Source: Promicromonospora sp. AC04 (GTDB lineage Bacteria; Actinomycetota; Actinomycetes; Actinomycetales; Cellulomonadaceae). From it: 64,000 nucleotides of DNA. The stretch covers positions 62,001 to 126,000 of the forward strand of contig NZ_QBUG01000007.1 of assembly GCF_003058225.1 (NCBI RefSeq). The letters are read 5' to 3'. A model generated the notes under the pieces. It searched no databases and was not told the DNA's origin. It saw nothing but the letters and a program-made list of their open reading frames with translations. The position numbers and the translations under genes were made by a program. This document shows, piece by piece, positions 28,601 to 37,197 of this stretch. Positions within the stretch are counted from its first letter, which is position 1. Each line of letters begins with the position of its first letter.

Positions 28601-30244
28601 TTACTCGGTGAACGTGATGACGTTGTAGACCTCGTCCTGCACCGGCGAGACCGGGTAGCCCTGGACCTGCTCGGTGAAGGCGAGCGAGGGCACGGGGCTG
28701 GCCAGCGGCACGCCCGGCAGGAACTCCATGACTGCCTCGTTGGCGGCCTTGTACAGGTCCTCCTGCTCGTCGACCGGCGCGTAGCGGGCGTCGCTCAGGC
28801 TCTGGAAGAGGTCCGGGTCGTTGAAGCCCCACTCGGCCGACTCGGCACCGAAGAACGTGCCGATGAAGTTGTAGGTGTCGTTGTAGTCACCCGTCCAGCC
28901 CAGCAGGTGCAGCCCGTGGTTCGAGCCACCCTGGATGGTGTCGAGGTAGGTGGGGCTCCACGGCTCGGGCGTCGCCGTCACCGTGATGCCGACCTCCTCG
29001 AGGTCGGCCGAGATGGCCTCGTAGATCGCCGCGGCGTCCGGCATGTACGGCCGCGAGACGTCGGTCGGGTAGTTGAACTCGAGCTCGAGGTTCTCCTGCC
29101 CGGCCTCCTTGAGCAGCTCCCGCGCCTTGTCCTGGTCGAAGTCGTACGTGGCGACGTCGTCGCTGTAGCCCGACACGATCGAGGGGACGAACTGCGTGGC
29201 GACCTCGGTGCCCTCGGGCAGCGCGGCCGCGACCAGCGCCTCCTTGTCGATCGCGTGGGCGATCGCCTGGCGCACCAGCGGGTCGTCGAGCGGCTTCTGC
29301 TTCTGGTTCATGCCCAGGTACAGGATGTTGAACGGGTCGCGGTCCAGGATCTGGTAACCGGACTCCTTGAGCGCGTCGACGTCGGCGGGGGCGACCAGGT
29401 CGTAGCCGTCGATGTCGCCGGCCTCGAGCGCCTGGCGGCGCGCCGTGCCCTCGGCGATGACCGTGAAGACGATGGTCTGGACGTCGCCGAACTCGCCCCA
29501 GTAGTCGTCGAACGCGTTGAGGGTGACCGACTCGCCGGCCTTCCACTCACCGAACGTGTACGGGCCGGTGCCCACCGGGTGCGCCGTGGCGTACTCGGAC
29601 AGCTCCGGGGCGTCCTCGGCGCCGCCGACCTCGTCCGCGTTGAACTCCTGCAGCGCCGTGGGCGACTGCATGGAGAACGACGGCAGCGAGAGCGCCGGGA
29701 CCAGCTCGGGCAGCGGGCTCTTCAGCGTCACGACGGCGGTCGTGGCGTCGGGGGCCTCGCAGGAGTCGTACTTGCCGTTCTCGCCCTGACCACCGAACAC
29801 GTGCGTGTAGTAGTAGGACAGCGACTCGGATGCGGCCAGCCCGGTCCAGTTCGCCCAGCGGTCGAAGTTGAAGCACACGGCTTCGCCGTCGAAGTCCGTG
29901 TCGTCGTGGAACTTGACGCCTTCCTTGAGGTGGAAGGTGTACTGGAGGCCGTCCTCGCTGATGTCCCAGCTCTCCGCCAGCAGCGGCGCGGGGTCGGCCG
30001 TGCCGGGCTCGACCCCGACAAGACCTTCGAACATCTGGCGTGCGACCCGGAACGACTCGCCGTCACTGGCGAACGCCGGGTCGAGCGAGCCCGGGTCGGC
30101 GGAGGCGGCGAACACGAACGTGTCCTTGCCGCTGTCCTCGCCGCTCTCGGTGTCCCGCTCGCTCGCGACACAACCACTCAGCGCTGCTGCGAGCACGGTC
30201 ACCAAGGTGACGCCGCCCGCGAGGCGCGTAGCGCGTCGACGCAT
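28601..30244 (-). CDS. peptide-type ABC transporter substrate-binding lipoprotein
   Basis: This 547-residue solute-binding protein of family 5 (SBP_bac_5) is anchored outside the membrane. It starts MRRRATRLAGGVTLVTVLAA at ATG 30244 with AAGGAGAG upstream. The lipobox is LSGC with the lipidated Cys at residue 25. Then comes VFAASADPGSLDPAFASDGE and the typical LAESWDISEDGLQYTFHLKE segment, followed by HPVGTGPYTFGEWKAGESVT. The ligand, commonly oligopeptide, nickel complex or sugar, cannot be told from sequence alone. It is first in the four-gene operon; a longer frame upstream of 30244 has no signal peptide and is rejected. Confidence 0.95.
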   Translation of the reverse strand: MRRRATRLAGGVTLVTVLAAALSGCVASERDTESGEDSGKDTFVFAASADPGSLDPAFASDGESFRVARQMFEGLVGVEPGTADPAPLLAESWDISEDGLQYTFHLKEGVKFHDDTDFDGEAVCFNFDRWANWTGLAASESLSYYYTHVFGGQGENGKYDSCEAPDATTAVVTLKSPLPELVPALSLPSFSMQSPTALQEFNADEVGGAEDAPELSEYATAHPVGTGPYTFGEWKAGESVTLNAFDDYWGEFGDVQTIVFTVIAEGTARRQALEAGDIDGYDLVAPADVDALKESGYQILDRDPFNILYLGMNQKQKPLDDPLVRQAIAHAIDKEALVAAALPEGTEVATQFVPSIVSGYSDDVATYDFDQDKARELLKEAGQENLELEFNYPTDVSRPYMPDAAAIYEAISADLEEVGITVTATPEPWSPTYLDTIQGGSNHGLHLLGWTGDYNDTYNFIGTFFGAESAEWGFNDPDLFQSLSDARYAPVDEQEDLYKAANEAVMEFLPGVPLASPVPSLAFTEQVQGYPVSPVQDEVYNVITFTE

Positions 30245-30459
30245 GGCACTCTCCTTCCTCGGGCGCACCGGCGGGTCCGGGTTCGGGCACGACGGCGCGC
30301 AGACGTTTGGCCTGACCTTAGGAGTCCTTTCGTTGCTTCCGTATTTCACTCGGGCACTCGCAATCCAATCGTGACCCTTTTGTTACCGCTGTGTATGTGG
30401 TAATTGGCCCGCGCTTCACGATGACGTGCGAGCGGGGATCGGGCGGGGATGATGGCACC

Positions 30460-31263
30460 GTGAGCAACGACGAGCCCGTGTCCTTCGGCTACCGAGACCT
30501 ACCGGACGACGGCGGCGCCGCCCGGAGCTGGTGGGACAGCAATTCCGGCGAGTACCTCGACGAGCACCGCGAATTCCTCGGCGACGCCGGGTTCCGCTGG
30601 GGTCCGGAGGGCCTGACCGAGGCGGAGGCCGGCCTGCTGGGCGACGTCGCCGGGCGCGACGTACTGGAGGTCGGGGCCGGGGCGGCGCACTGCTCGCGCT
30701 GGCTCACGTCCCGCGGCGCACGAGCGGTCGCCACCGACTTCTCGGCGGGCATGCTGGCCGGCGCCGGCCGCCTCGACGCCGCCACGGGCGTCGTCGTGCC
30801 GCGCGTCCAGGCCGACGCGCGCGCACTGCCGTTCGCGGACGGCTCGTTCGACGTCGTCTTCACGTCGTTCGGCGCCCTGCCCTTCGTGCCCGACGCCGTC
30901 CGCGTGCACCGCGAGGCCGCCCGCGTGCTGCGCCCCGGCGGCCGCTGGGTGTTCTCCGTGACCCACCCCCTGCGGTGGGCGTTCCCGGACGACCCGACGA
31001 CCCGCGGCCTGACGGCGAACCGTTCGTACTTCGACCGCCGCCCGTACGTCGAGGCCGACGCCGCGGGCCGCGTCGTGTACGCCGAGTACCACCGCACGAT
31101 CGGCGACCACGTGCGCGACGTGGCCGCCGCCGGCCTGCGCCTGCTGGACCTGGTCGAGCCGGAGTGGCCGGACTGGAACACCCAGACCTGGGGCGGCTGG
31201 GGCCCGGAACGCGGCCGCTACCTCCCGGGCACGGCCATCTTCGTCACGACCCCCTGTGAGTAA
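30460..31263 (+). CDS. class I SAM-dependent methyltransferase
   Basis: This 267-residue cytosolic methyltransferase has motif I DVLEVGAGAAHCSRWLTSRG (AdoMet glycine loop), motif II-like VATDFSAGMLAGA and motif IV DGSFDVVFTSFGALPFVPDA, then VLRPGGRWVFSVTHPLRWAF. It belongs to the Methyltransf_11-like group often annotated as class I methyltransferases in actinobacteria; the acceptor is unknown. GTG 30460 (VSNDEPVSFGYRDLPDDGG) is chosen as start because homologous sequence begins there; an ATG at 30391 would add 23 unrelated residues. It is divergent from the binding-protein gene, and its stop is followed after five bases by the left palindrome of the nuclease cassette. Confidence 0.87.
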   Translation: MSNDEPVSFGYRDLPDDGGAARSWWDSNSGEYLDEHREFLGDAGFRWGPEGLTEAEAGLLGDVAGRDVLEVGAGAAHCSRWLTSRGARAVATDFSAGMLAGAGRLDAATGVVVPRVQADARALPFADGSFDVVFTSFGALPFVPDAVRVHREAARVLRPGGRWVFSVTHPLRWAFPDDPTTRGLTANRSYFDRRPYVEADAAGRVVYAEYHRTIGDHVRDVAAAGLRLLDLVEPEWPDWNTQTWGGWGPERGRYLPGTAIFVTTPCE

Positions 31264-31268
31264 AGCTG

Positions 31269-31332
31269 AGATCTGGTACTTGCGCCGAGATCTTCTGGCG
31301 CACCGCCAGATCTCGGCGCAAGCACCAGATCT
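31269..31332. repeat. long palindrome, left copy (flanks nuclease gene)
   Basis: Left arm 31269-31300 pairs with 31304-31332. The outer AGATCTGGT, CTTGCGCCGAGATCT and GGCG blocks match, with one mismatch and a three-base bulge. It shares the blocks AGATCTGGT and GCCGAGATCT with the palindrome at 32379-32450. The two copies bracket the gene at 31448. Confidence 0.85.
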
Positions 31333-31447
31333 GGACGGGCGTTGCCGTCACGGGTGAGCGCGACCACAGGGGGTCGGATCCCGGTTGTGTCCACAGGTCA
31401 CGGATCTCCCCCGGCAGGCGCCGGCGTCGGTGCTCCAGGCTGATGCC

Positions 31448-32377
31448 ATGCCCGAGATCCTGCTGGCCCGTGACCACGACCATGGAACCCTGCGCCGCGC
31501 CCTCGCCGCGCGGGAGATCGAGCGGCTGCGCCGTGGCGCGTACACCGCCGTCGACTCGGGCGAGACCGGTCTGCAGAAGGCGGACCAGGCACGACGTCGA
31601 GCCAAGCGCACGGTCGTTGCGGTACACCGCCAGCTCACGGCACACCATGTCGTCAGCCACGAGAGCGCCGCTCTGCTCCACGGAGCACCCGTGTGGAAGG
31701 TGCCCCGTAGCGTGCACCTGATCCAGCGTTACGGAGCCAAGGCGGATGCGGCCCCCGACGTCGTGCGGCACCGAAGCGCCCTGTCGGACGACGAGGTGAT
31801 CACCCTGGGTGGCGTACCCGTAACGTCCCTCGTTCGCACCGTGCTCGACTGCGTCAGCACGCTGCCGCCGCTCGATGGACTGGTACTCGCGGACTGGGCG
31901 CTCTCCCGAGGGATCCAGCGTGAGGACCTGGTCGCGGCGCTGGAGGTCCGGGCCGACCGCAGGCACCGGCGCCGGGCCCGCCTCGTCCTGGAGCTGGGCG
32001 ACGGCGGAGCGCAGTCGCCGTGGGAGACCCGGACCCGGTACGTCCTGCTTCGGGCCGGCTTCCCGCGACCGCGGACGCAGGTACCTGTCGTAACTCGCCT
32101 CGGAACCTTCCACGCCGACATCGGCTGGGACGACTGGGGGCCGCTGGTGGAGTTCGATGGGTTCGTCAAGTACCAGGACGGAGTCCTGAACCCCGGGTAT
32201 GACGCCGACGCCGCGCGATTCGACGAGAAACGACGCGAGGACGCGATCCGGGCAGCCGGACGAAGATTGCTCCGTATCACCGCTCGCGACCGGGTGCCGG
32301 ACATCGTGAGCTGGGTCCTGCGTGAGACCCCACCTGCCCACCGCCCGACACTCCACCCCCGAAGCGATCTCCCATAG
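31448..32377 (+). CDS. AbiEi-like wHTH plus PD-(D/E)XK/DUF559-like nuclease domain protein
   Basis: This 309-residue protein starts at ATG 31448 (MPEILLARDHDHGTLRRALA); an upstream GTG (31385) is possible. The N-terminal third resembles the AbiEi antitoxin-type winged helix found in many actinobacterial orphan proteins (EIERLRRGAYTAV). The centre has SHESAALLHGAPVWKVPR and GGVPVTSLVRTVLDCV. The C-terminal third has the layout of a Vsr-like/DUF559 nuclease fold: SPWETRTRYVLLRAGF (Glu193), HADIGWDDWGPLVEFDGFVK (Asp224, Glu235, Asp237, Lys241) and EKRREDAIRAAGRRLLRITA. Whether it cuts DNA is unproven. No toxin partner gene is adjacent. Two related palindromes enclose it (31269-31332 and 32379-32450), making a compact 1.2-kb cassette between a methyltransferase gene and polA. 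Confidence 0.78.
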   Translation: MPEILLARDHDHGTLRRALAAREIERLRRGAYTAVDSGETGLQKADQARRRAKRTVVAVHRQLTAHHVVSHESAALLHGAPVWKVPRSVHLIQRYGAKADAAPDVVRHRSALSDDEVITLGGVPVTSLVRTVLDCVSTLPPLDGLVLADWALSRGIQREDLVAALEVRADRRHRRRARLVLELGDGGAQSPWETRTRYVLLRAGFPRPRTQVPVVTRLGTFHADIGWDDWGPLVEFDGFVKYQDGVLNPGYDADAARFDEKRREDAIRAAGRRLLRITARDRVPDIVSWVLRETPPAHRPTLHPRSDLP

Positions 32378-32378
32378 C

Positions 32379-32450
32379 CGTGAGATCTGGTGTTAACGCC
32401 GAGATCTGGTGGTGCGCCACCAGATCTCGGCGCCCACACCAGATCTCACG
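32379..32450. repeat. long palindrome, right copy (flanks nuclease gene)
   Basis: Arms 32379-32412 and 32417-32450 (34 bases each) pair except for a four-base internal loop (TTAA versus GGGC). It lies between the converging nuclease gene and polA, so it may also serve as a terminator for both, but its kinship with the copy at 31269 points to a repeat family. Confidence 0.88.
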
Positions 32451-32464
32451 GGAGCAGCGACGGG

Positions 32465-35194
32465 TCAGTGGCCCGCCTCGTGCCACGTGCTGCCCGCGCC
32501 TACCGAGACGTCCAGTGGGACGTTGAGGTCGAAGGCCGCGCCCATCTCGCTGCGCAGCACCTCCTCGGCCGCGGCCCGCTCGCCCGGCGAGACCTCGATC
32601 ACGAGCTCGTCGTGCACCTGCAGCAGGAGGCGCGAGGCGAGCCCGCGCTCGTCGAGCGCACGCTGCACGCGGAGCATCGCGAGCTTGATGATGTCGGCGG
32701 CGCTGCCCTGGATGGGCGCGTTGAGCGCCATGCGCTCGGCCATCTGCCGGCGCTGCCGGTTGTCGCTCGTGAGGTCCGGCAGGTAGCGGCGCCGGCCGAG
32801 GATCGTGGCGGTGTACCCCGTGGCGCGCGCCTCCTCGACCACTCCCGCTAGGTAGTCCCGCACCCCGCCGAACCGCTCGAAGTAGTCGTCCATCAGCGTC
32901 TGCGCCTCGCCCGTTGCGATGTTCAGCTGCTGCGACAGGCCGAACGCGCTCAGGCCGTAGGCCAGGCCGTACGACATGGCCTTGATCTTGGAGCGCATCT
33001 CGGGGGTCACGTCGGCGGGCTCCACCTCGAACACGCGCGAGCCCACGTACCGGTGCAGGTCCTCCCCCGAGTTGAACGCGGCGATCAGCCCCTCGTCGCC
33101 CGACAGGTGCGCCATGATGCGCATCTCGATCTGGCTGTAGTCGGCGGTCAGCAGGCACTCGTAGCCCGCGCCGACCTGGAACGCCCGGCGGATCTGCCGG
33201 CCCGCCTCCGTGCGGATCGGGATGTTCTGCAGGTTCGGGTCCGTCGAGCTCAGGCGGCCCGTGGCGGCGATGGTCTGCTGGAACGTGGTGTGGATGCGGC
33301 CGTCGGGCGCCACCGACTTGAGCAGCCCCTCCACCGTGACCCGCAGACGCGACACGTCGCGGTGCGCAAGCAGGTGCGCGAGGAACGGGTGCTCCGTCTT
33401 GACGAACAGGTCCTGCAGGCTCGCCGCGTCGGTGGTGTACCCCGTCTTGATCTTCTTGGTCTTGGGCATGCCCAGCTGGTCGAAAAGCACCTCCTGCAGC
33501 TGCTTGGGGCTGCCGAGGTTCACCTCGCGGCCGATCACGGCGTACGCGTCGGCGGCAGCGTCCGCCACCCCCTGCGCGAACTCCTTCTCCAGGCCGGTCA
33601 GGTACTCGGTGTCGGCGGCGATGCCGACGCGCTCCATCCGCGCCAGCACGCCCGAGAGAGGCAGCTCGACGTCGTCGAGCAGGTGGGTGGCGCCGCGGTC
33701 GGCGAGCTCGCCCTCCAGGGCCGTCGCCAGCTCGGCGACGCCGTGGGCGCGTACCGCCTCAGCCTGCCCCTCGGTCTCGCCCTCGAGCGACAGGTCCAGC
33801 GCGCCCTGGGCGCCCTCGGGCTCCGCGACCTTGAGCTCCCGGCCCAGGTGCCGCATCGCGAGGTCGCCCAGGTCGTAGCCGCGCTGGTCGGGGTAGCACA
33901 GGTAGGCCGCGAGCTCGGTGTCGAACACGACGCCCTCGAGGTCCATGCCGCGCGCGGCGAGCATGTGGGCCGCGGCCTTGGCCCCGTGCAGGACCTTGGG
34001 CGCGCCCGCGTCGGCGAGCCAGGCCGCGAGCGCCTTCTCGTCGTCGGGTCCGAGCTGCGTGAGGTCGAGGTAGGCGGCCTCGCCGTCGGGCTGGGCCACG
34101 GCCACGGCCCAGGCGTCCCCGCCGCCGGGTACGGCCTTGCCGGCCACCTCCACGCCCATGCGTCCCGTGCGGGCGGCGAGCCAGGCGCCAAGGGCGCCCG
34201 GGGCGACGTCGGCCAGGTCGAGCTCGACGTCGGCGCCGGCGGGGGTCTCCTCCGCGGCGGCGCCCGACGGGTCCACGGCGAGCAGGCGGTCGCGCAGCTG
34301 GCCGAACTGCAGGGTGTCGGAGACGAGGTGCACGGCCTCGCGGTCGAAGCCTTCCAGGGCGAGGTCGGCCACGCCGAGCGGCAGCTCGACGTCGGTCAGC
34401 AGGGCGTTGAGCTCACGGTTGACCCGCACCTGGTCGAGGTGCTCGCGCAGGTTCTCGCCGGCCTTGCCCTTGATCTCGTCGGCGGCGTCCAGCAGCGCGG
34501 CGAGGCCGCCGTGCGCGGTGACCCACTTGGCGGCGGTCTTGGGCCCGACGCCGGGCACCCCCGGCAGGTTGTCGCTGGTCTCGCCCACGAGGGCCGCGAG
34601 GTCCGGGTAGCGCTCGGGTGGCACGCCGTACTTCGCCTCGACCGCTTCCGGGTCCATGCGGGCCAGCTCGGACACGCCCTTCTTCGGGTACAGGACCGTG
34701 ACGTCCTGGTTCACGAGCTGCAGCGTGTCGCGGTCGCCCGAGCACACGAGCACCTCCATGTCGGCGGCCGTGGCCTGCGTGGCCAGGGTCGCGAGGATGT
34801 CGTCCGCCTCGATGCCCGCGAGCTCGATCGAGTTGATGTGCAGGGTGTCCAGCACCTCCTTGATGAGCGGCACCTGCCCCTTGAACGCGTCCGGCGTGGC
34901 GGCTCGTGTGCCCTTGTACTCGGGGAACCGTTCGGTGCGGAACGTGACCCGGCCCGCGTCGAACGCCACCGCCATGTGGGTGGGCTGCTCGTCCCGGAGC
35001 AGGTTCGTCAGCATCGACGTGAAGCCGTAGACGGCGTTGGTGATCTGTCCTGAGCTGGTCGCGAGGGTGTCGGGCAGCGCATAGAACGCCCGGTAGGCCA
35101 TGGAGTGGCCGTCGATCAGCAGGAGACGGGGGCGGCCTGGCAGAGGCTTGCCCGGAGTACGGCTTGGCGCGGTGGAGGTCACGCCTGACAACAT
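32465..35194 (-). CDS. polA: DNA polymerase I
   Basis: This 909-residue enzyme processes Okazaki fragments and fills repair gaps. The start ATG 35194 gives MLSGVTSTAPSRTPGKPLPG, followed by the 5'-3' exonuclease domain (RPRLLLIDGHSMAYRAFYAL, then GIEADDILATLATQA). The middle domain corresponds to the proofreading exonuclease but shows no DxE catalytic motif, as is usual in actinobacteria, so proofreading is probably absent. The polymerase domain has motif A TADYSQIEMRIMAHLSGDE, motif B KIKAMSYGLAYGLSAFGLSQ and motif C LLLQVHDELVIEV. Its ATG is only seven bases from the divergent thioesterase ATG. A frame open upstream of 35194 runs antisense through the thioesterase gene and is rejected. Confidence 0.97.
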   Translation of the reverse strand: MLSGVTSTAPSRTPGKPLPGRPRLLLIDGHSMAYRAFYALPDTLATSSGQITNAVYGFTSMLTNLLRDEQPTHMAVAFDAGRVTFRTERFPEYKGTRAATPDAFKGQVPLIKEVLDTLHINSIELAGIEADDILATLATQATAADMEVLVCSGDRDTLQLVNQDVTVLYPKKGVSELARMDPEAVEAKYGVPPERYPDLAALVGETSDNLPGVPGVGPKTAAKWVTAHGGLAALLDAADEIKGKAGENLREHLDQVRVNRELNALLTDVELPLGVADLALEGFDREAVHLVSDTLQFGQLRDRLLAVDPSGAAAEETPAGADVELDLADVAPGALGAWLAARTGRMGVEVAGKAVPGGGDAWAVAVAQPDGEAAYLDLTQLGPDDEKALAAWLADAGAPKVLHGAKAAAHMLAARGMDLEGVVFDTELAAYLCYPDQRGYDLGDLAMRHLGRELKVAEPEGAQGALDLSLEGETEGQAEAVRAHGVAELATALEGELADRGATHLLDDVELPLSGVLARMERVGIAADTEYLTGLEKEFAQGVADAAADAYAVIGREVNLGSPKQLQEVLFDQLGMPKTKKIKTGYTTDAASLQDLFVKTEHPFLAHLLAHRDVSRLRVTVEGLLKSVAPDGRIHTTFQQTIAATGRLSSTDPNLQNIPIRTEAGRQIRRAFQVGAGYECLLTADYSQIEMRIMAHLSGDEGLIAAFNSGEDLHRYVGSRVFEVEPADVTPEMRSKIKAMSYGLAYGLSAFGLSQQLNIATGEAQTLMDDYFERFGGVRDYLAGVVEEARATGYTATILGRRRYLPDLTSDNRQRRQMAERMALNAPIQGSAADIIKLAMLRVQRALDERGLASRLLLQVHDELVIEVSPGERAAAEEVLRSEMGAAFDLNVPLDVSVGAGSTWHEAGH

Positions 35195-35201
35195 AGCCCG
35201 C

Positions 35202-35678
35202 ATGACTGACACGAGCGCTTCCGCGACGCCCCCAGAGGCCGACACAGCGGCCGACACCGAGCCCGACACCGCGGCCGCCATCGACTGGAAGGCCATGTAC
35301 GGCGGCGCCGACACGGCGGGCACCCTCTTCGAGCGGATGGAGATGGAGCTCCTGGAGCTCGCGCCGGACCGCGCGGTCGGGCGCATCCCGGTGAAGGGCA
35401 ACACCCAGCCCGCGGGCCTGCTGCACGGTGGCGCCTCGGTGGTGCTCGCCGAGACGCTCGGCTCGCTCGCCGCGCAGGCGCACGCCGGGCCGGGCAAGAA
35501 GACAGTCGGTATCGAGGTGAGCGCCACGCACCACCGCGGCGCCCGCGAGGGCTACGTCACGGGTACGGCGACGGCGATCCACCTGGGCCGCACGACGGCG
35601 TCCTACGAGATCGTCATCACCGACGACGCCGGCAAGCGCGTGTGCACGGCGCGCCTTACCTGCATGATCCTCGGCTAG
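35202..35678 (+). CDS. PaaI-type hotdog thioesterase
   Basis: This 158-residue acyl-CoA thioesterase-like protein hydrolyses (hydroxy)aryl- or acyl-CoA thioesters in the cytosol. The hotdog core has GRIPVKGNTQPAGLLHGGAS followed by VVLAETLGSLAAQAHAG. The HGGASVVLAE helix carries the catalytic Glu/Asn-type residues, and VSATHHRGAREGYVTGTATA and ARLTCMIL complete the sheet. ATG 35202 gives an Ala/Asp/Thr-rich N-terminal extension of about 28 residues; a shorter start at the ATG within KAMYGGADTAG is possible. It is divergent from polA with only seven bases between start codons, and converges with a GNAT gene nine bases after its stop. In Gram-positive genomes this gene often sits next to polA. 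Confidence 0.9.
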   Translation: MTDTSASATPPEADTAADTEPDTAAAIDWKAMYGGADTAGTLFERMEMELLELAPDRAVGRIPVKGNTQPAGLLHGGASVVLAETLGSLAAQAHAGPGKKTVGIEVSATHHRGAREGYVTGTATAIHLGRTTASYEIVITDDAGKRVCTARLTCMILG

Positions 35679-35687
35679 GGCCGAGCC

Positions 35688-36335
35688 TCAGCCGGCCTTC
35701 GCCGGGCGGCGGCGTGACGGCGCGCCGCCGCCCACCGTGCGCATGTCGATGGGCCCGGACTCCATGACGGACCGGGCGCGCCGCCGTCGGGCGATGAGGT
35801 CCTCGATGCCGACGCGGGCGAACCGGCGGCCGCCGTCGCGGGTGGCCTCGGCCGCGAGCCGCCGCTGCAGCGCAGCGACGGACGCCACGCGGTGTCCGGC
35901 GGCCGGGGCGAACCCGAGCCGGGCGAGGAAGCGCTGGACCCCGCGGTTGCCCGGGACTGGCGCGGAGTAGATGTCCTGGCACTCGTGCTCGGCCGCGAGA
36001 TCCGTTGCCGCGCGGAGCAGCGCGTGCCCGACGCCGTGGCGGCGCGCCCGCGGCGCGACGAACAGCATGTCGAGGTACAGGCTCGCGTGCCGCGCGAAGA
36101 GGTAGGCCGCCACGACCCGGCCGAGGACGACGCCGACGACCTGGCCGTCCATCGTCGCGACCAGCACGTGGCCGCCCGCCGAGAGCAGCACGCTGAGGTG
36201 CTCCAGCAGACGGTCGGTCTCCTGTGCCCCGAGCTGAGCCCCGGTGGGCGAGTCGTCGCGCGCCTCGACGGCCAGCGCGGCAACGGCGGGCAGGTCGTCC
36301 TCGCGCGCGGGACGTATGTCGAGCACGGTGCGCAC
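35688..36335 (-). CDS. GNAT family N-acetyltransferase
   Basis: This 215-residue cytosolic acetyl-CoA-dependent acyltransferase has the core DIRPAREDDLPAVAALAVEA, then a beta4 strand SLYLDMLFVAPRARRHGVGH whose V-x-P-x-x-R-x-x-G-V-G motif A binds the acetyl-CoA pyrophosphate. VPGNRGVQRFLARLGFAP forms motif B. About 60 basic residues after the domain (FARVGIEDLIARRRRARSVM) have no counterpart in the fold and may contact nucleic acid or ribosome. GTG 36335 is preceded by GGGAGGAG. The substrate cannot be assigned. It converges with the thioesterase gene and stands 145 bases from the ANTAR regulator. Confidence 0.85.
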   Translation of the reverse strand: MRTVLDIRPAREDDLPAVAALAVEARDDSPTGAQLGAQETDRLLEHLSVLLSAGGHVLVATMDGQVVGVVLGRVVAAYLFARHASLYLDMLFVAPRARRHGVGHALLRAATDLAAEHECQDIYSAPVPGNRGVQRFLARLGFAPAAGHRVASVAALQRRLAAEATRDGGRRFARVGIEDLIARRRRARSVMESGPIDMRTVGGGAPSRRRPAKAG

Positions 36336-36480
36336 GCTTATCTCCTCCCGGGGATCTGGGGTTCGAACGTCAGGTCCGGCCGAGCCTTCGGGGCCGACTG
36401 AGCGCAGAGAATAGTCCTGACCCGGCCGACGGAGAACAGGCGGACCACGATTTCACCCGCACCGGATCGACGGCCTGACG

Positions 36481-37134
36481 TCAGGCGCCGACCTGCTCGA
36501 TGACGGCGTCCGCGACCTCGCGCATGGTGAGGCGGCGGTCCATCGACGTCTTCTGGATCCAGCGGAACGACTCCGGCTCCGACAGGCCCATCTTCGTCAT
36601 CAGCAGGCCCTTGGCGCGGTCCACGCGCTTGCGGGTCTCGAAGCGCTCGGTCAGGTCGGCGACCTCGGCCTCCAGCGCGCCGATCTGCGAGTACCGCGAG
36701 ATCGCGATCTCCACGGCGGGCAGCAGGTCGGCCGGGGTGAAGGGCTTGACGACGTACGCCATGGCGCCGGCGTCACGGGCCCGCTCGACGAGCTCGGTCT
36801 GCGAGAACGCCGTGAGCAGCACCACGGGGGCCGCGTGGGCCTTGCCGATGCGCTCGGCGGCGGAGATGCCGTCCAGCTCGGGCATCTTGACGTCCATCAC
36901 GACGACGTCGGGCTTCAGCTCGATCGCCAGGTTGACGGCGGTCTCGCCGTCGCCGGCCTCACCCACCACGTCAAAACCCGCCTCGCGCAGAGTCTCCACC
37001 ACGTCCATGCGGATGAGCGCCTCGTCCTCCGCCACGACGGCGCGGCGCGAGGGGTTGGCGGGAGCGGCCTCCGGCTCGGCATCGATCATCGGGGGCAGAT
37101 CCAGGGGAAGCTTCTCGGTCTTCTCGTCGGTCAC
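36481..37134 (-). CDS. pdtaR: ANTAR-domain response regulator (PdtaR type)
   Basis: This response regulator of about 217 residues has an N-terminal receiver (RRAVVAEDEALIRMDVVETL, phospho-acceptor Asp in DVVVMDVKMPELDG, and FSQTELVERARDAGAMAYVV then KPF), a coiled-coil linker (ALEAEVADLTERFETRKRVD) and a C-terminal ANTAR RNA-binding domain (RAKGLLMTKMGLSEPESFRW). ANTAR proteins antiterminate transcripts by binding paired hexaloop hairpins; the partner kinase PdtaS is not in the window. The start is placed at GTG 37134, because a perfect TAGGAT -10 box ends seven bases before it, suggesting a leaderless message; the ATG at 37143 overlaps that box. It is the usual neighbour of pyk and polA in actinobacteria, as here. 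The identity of the class is secure. Confidence 0.92.
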   Translation of the reverse strand: MTDEKTEKLPLDLPPMIDAEPEAAPANPSRRAVVAEDEALIRMDVVETLREAGFDVVGEAGDGETAVNLAIELKPDVVVMDVKMPELDGISAAERIGKAHAAPVVLLTAFSQTELVERARDAGAMAYVVKPFTPADLLPAVEIAISRYSQIGALEAEVADLTERFETRKRVDRAKGLLMTKMGLSEPESFRWIQKTSMDRRLTMREVADAVIEQVGA

Positions 37135-37141
37135 GGGGAAC

Positions 37142-37147
37142 ATCCTA
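37142..37147 (-). promoter_or_regulatory. -10 box of the ANTAR regulator gene
   Basis: TAGGAT on the minus strand ends seven bases before GTG 37134. The same hexamer serves uvrA and rpsA in this window. No convincing -35 is visible. Confidence 0.5.
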
Positions 37148-37197
37148 CGTTGCGCGCCCGGGCTTGGGACCCAGGCCAGCGGTGTGGTTCGATGTCC

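Noticed and set aside
31448-32377. AbiE-type toxin-antitoxin pair
   Set aside because: No nucleotidyltransferase (AbiEii-like) gene lies next to it; only the AbiEi-like domain is present.
31269-32450. Classical insertion sequence for the palindrome-flanked unit
   Set aside because: The enclosed protein shows no DDE, HUH or serine/tyrosine recombinase motifs and no target-site duplication could be seen at the ends.
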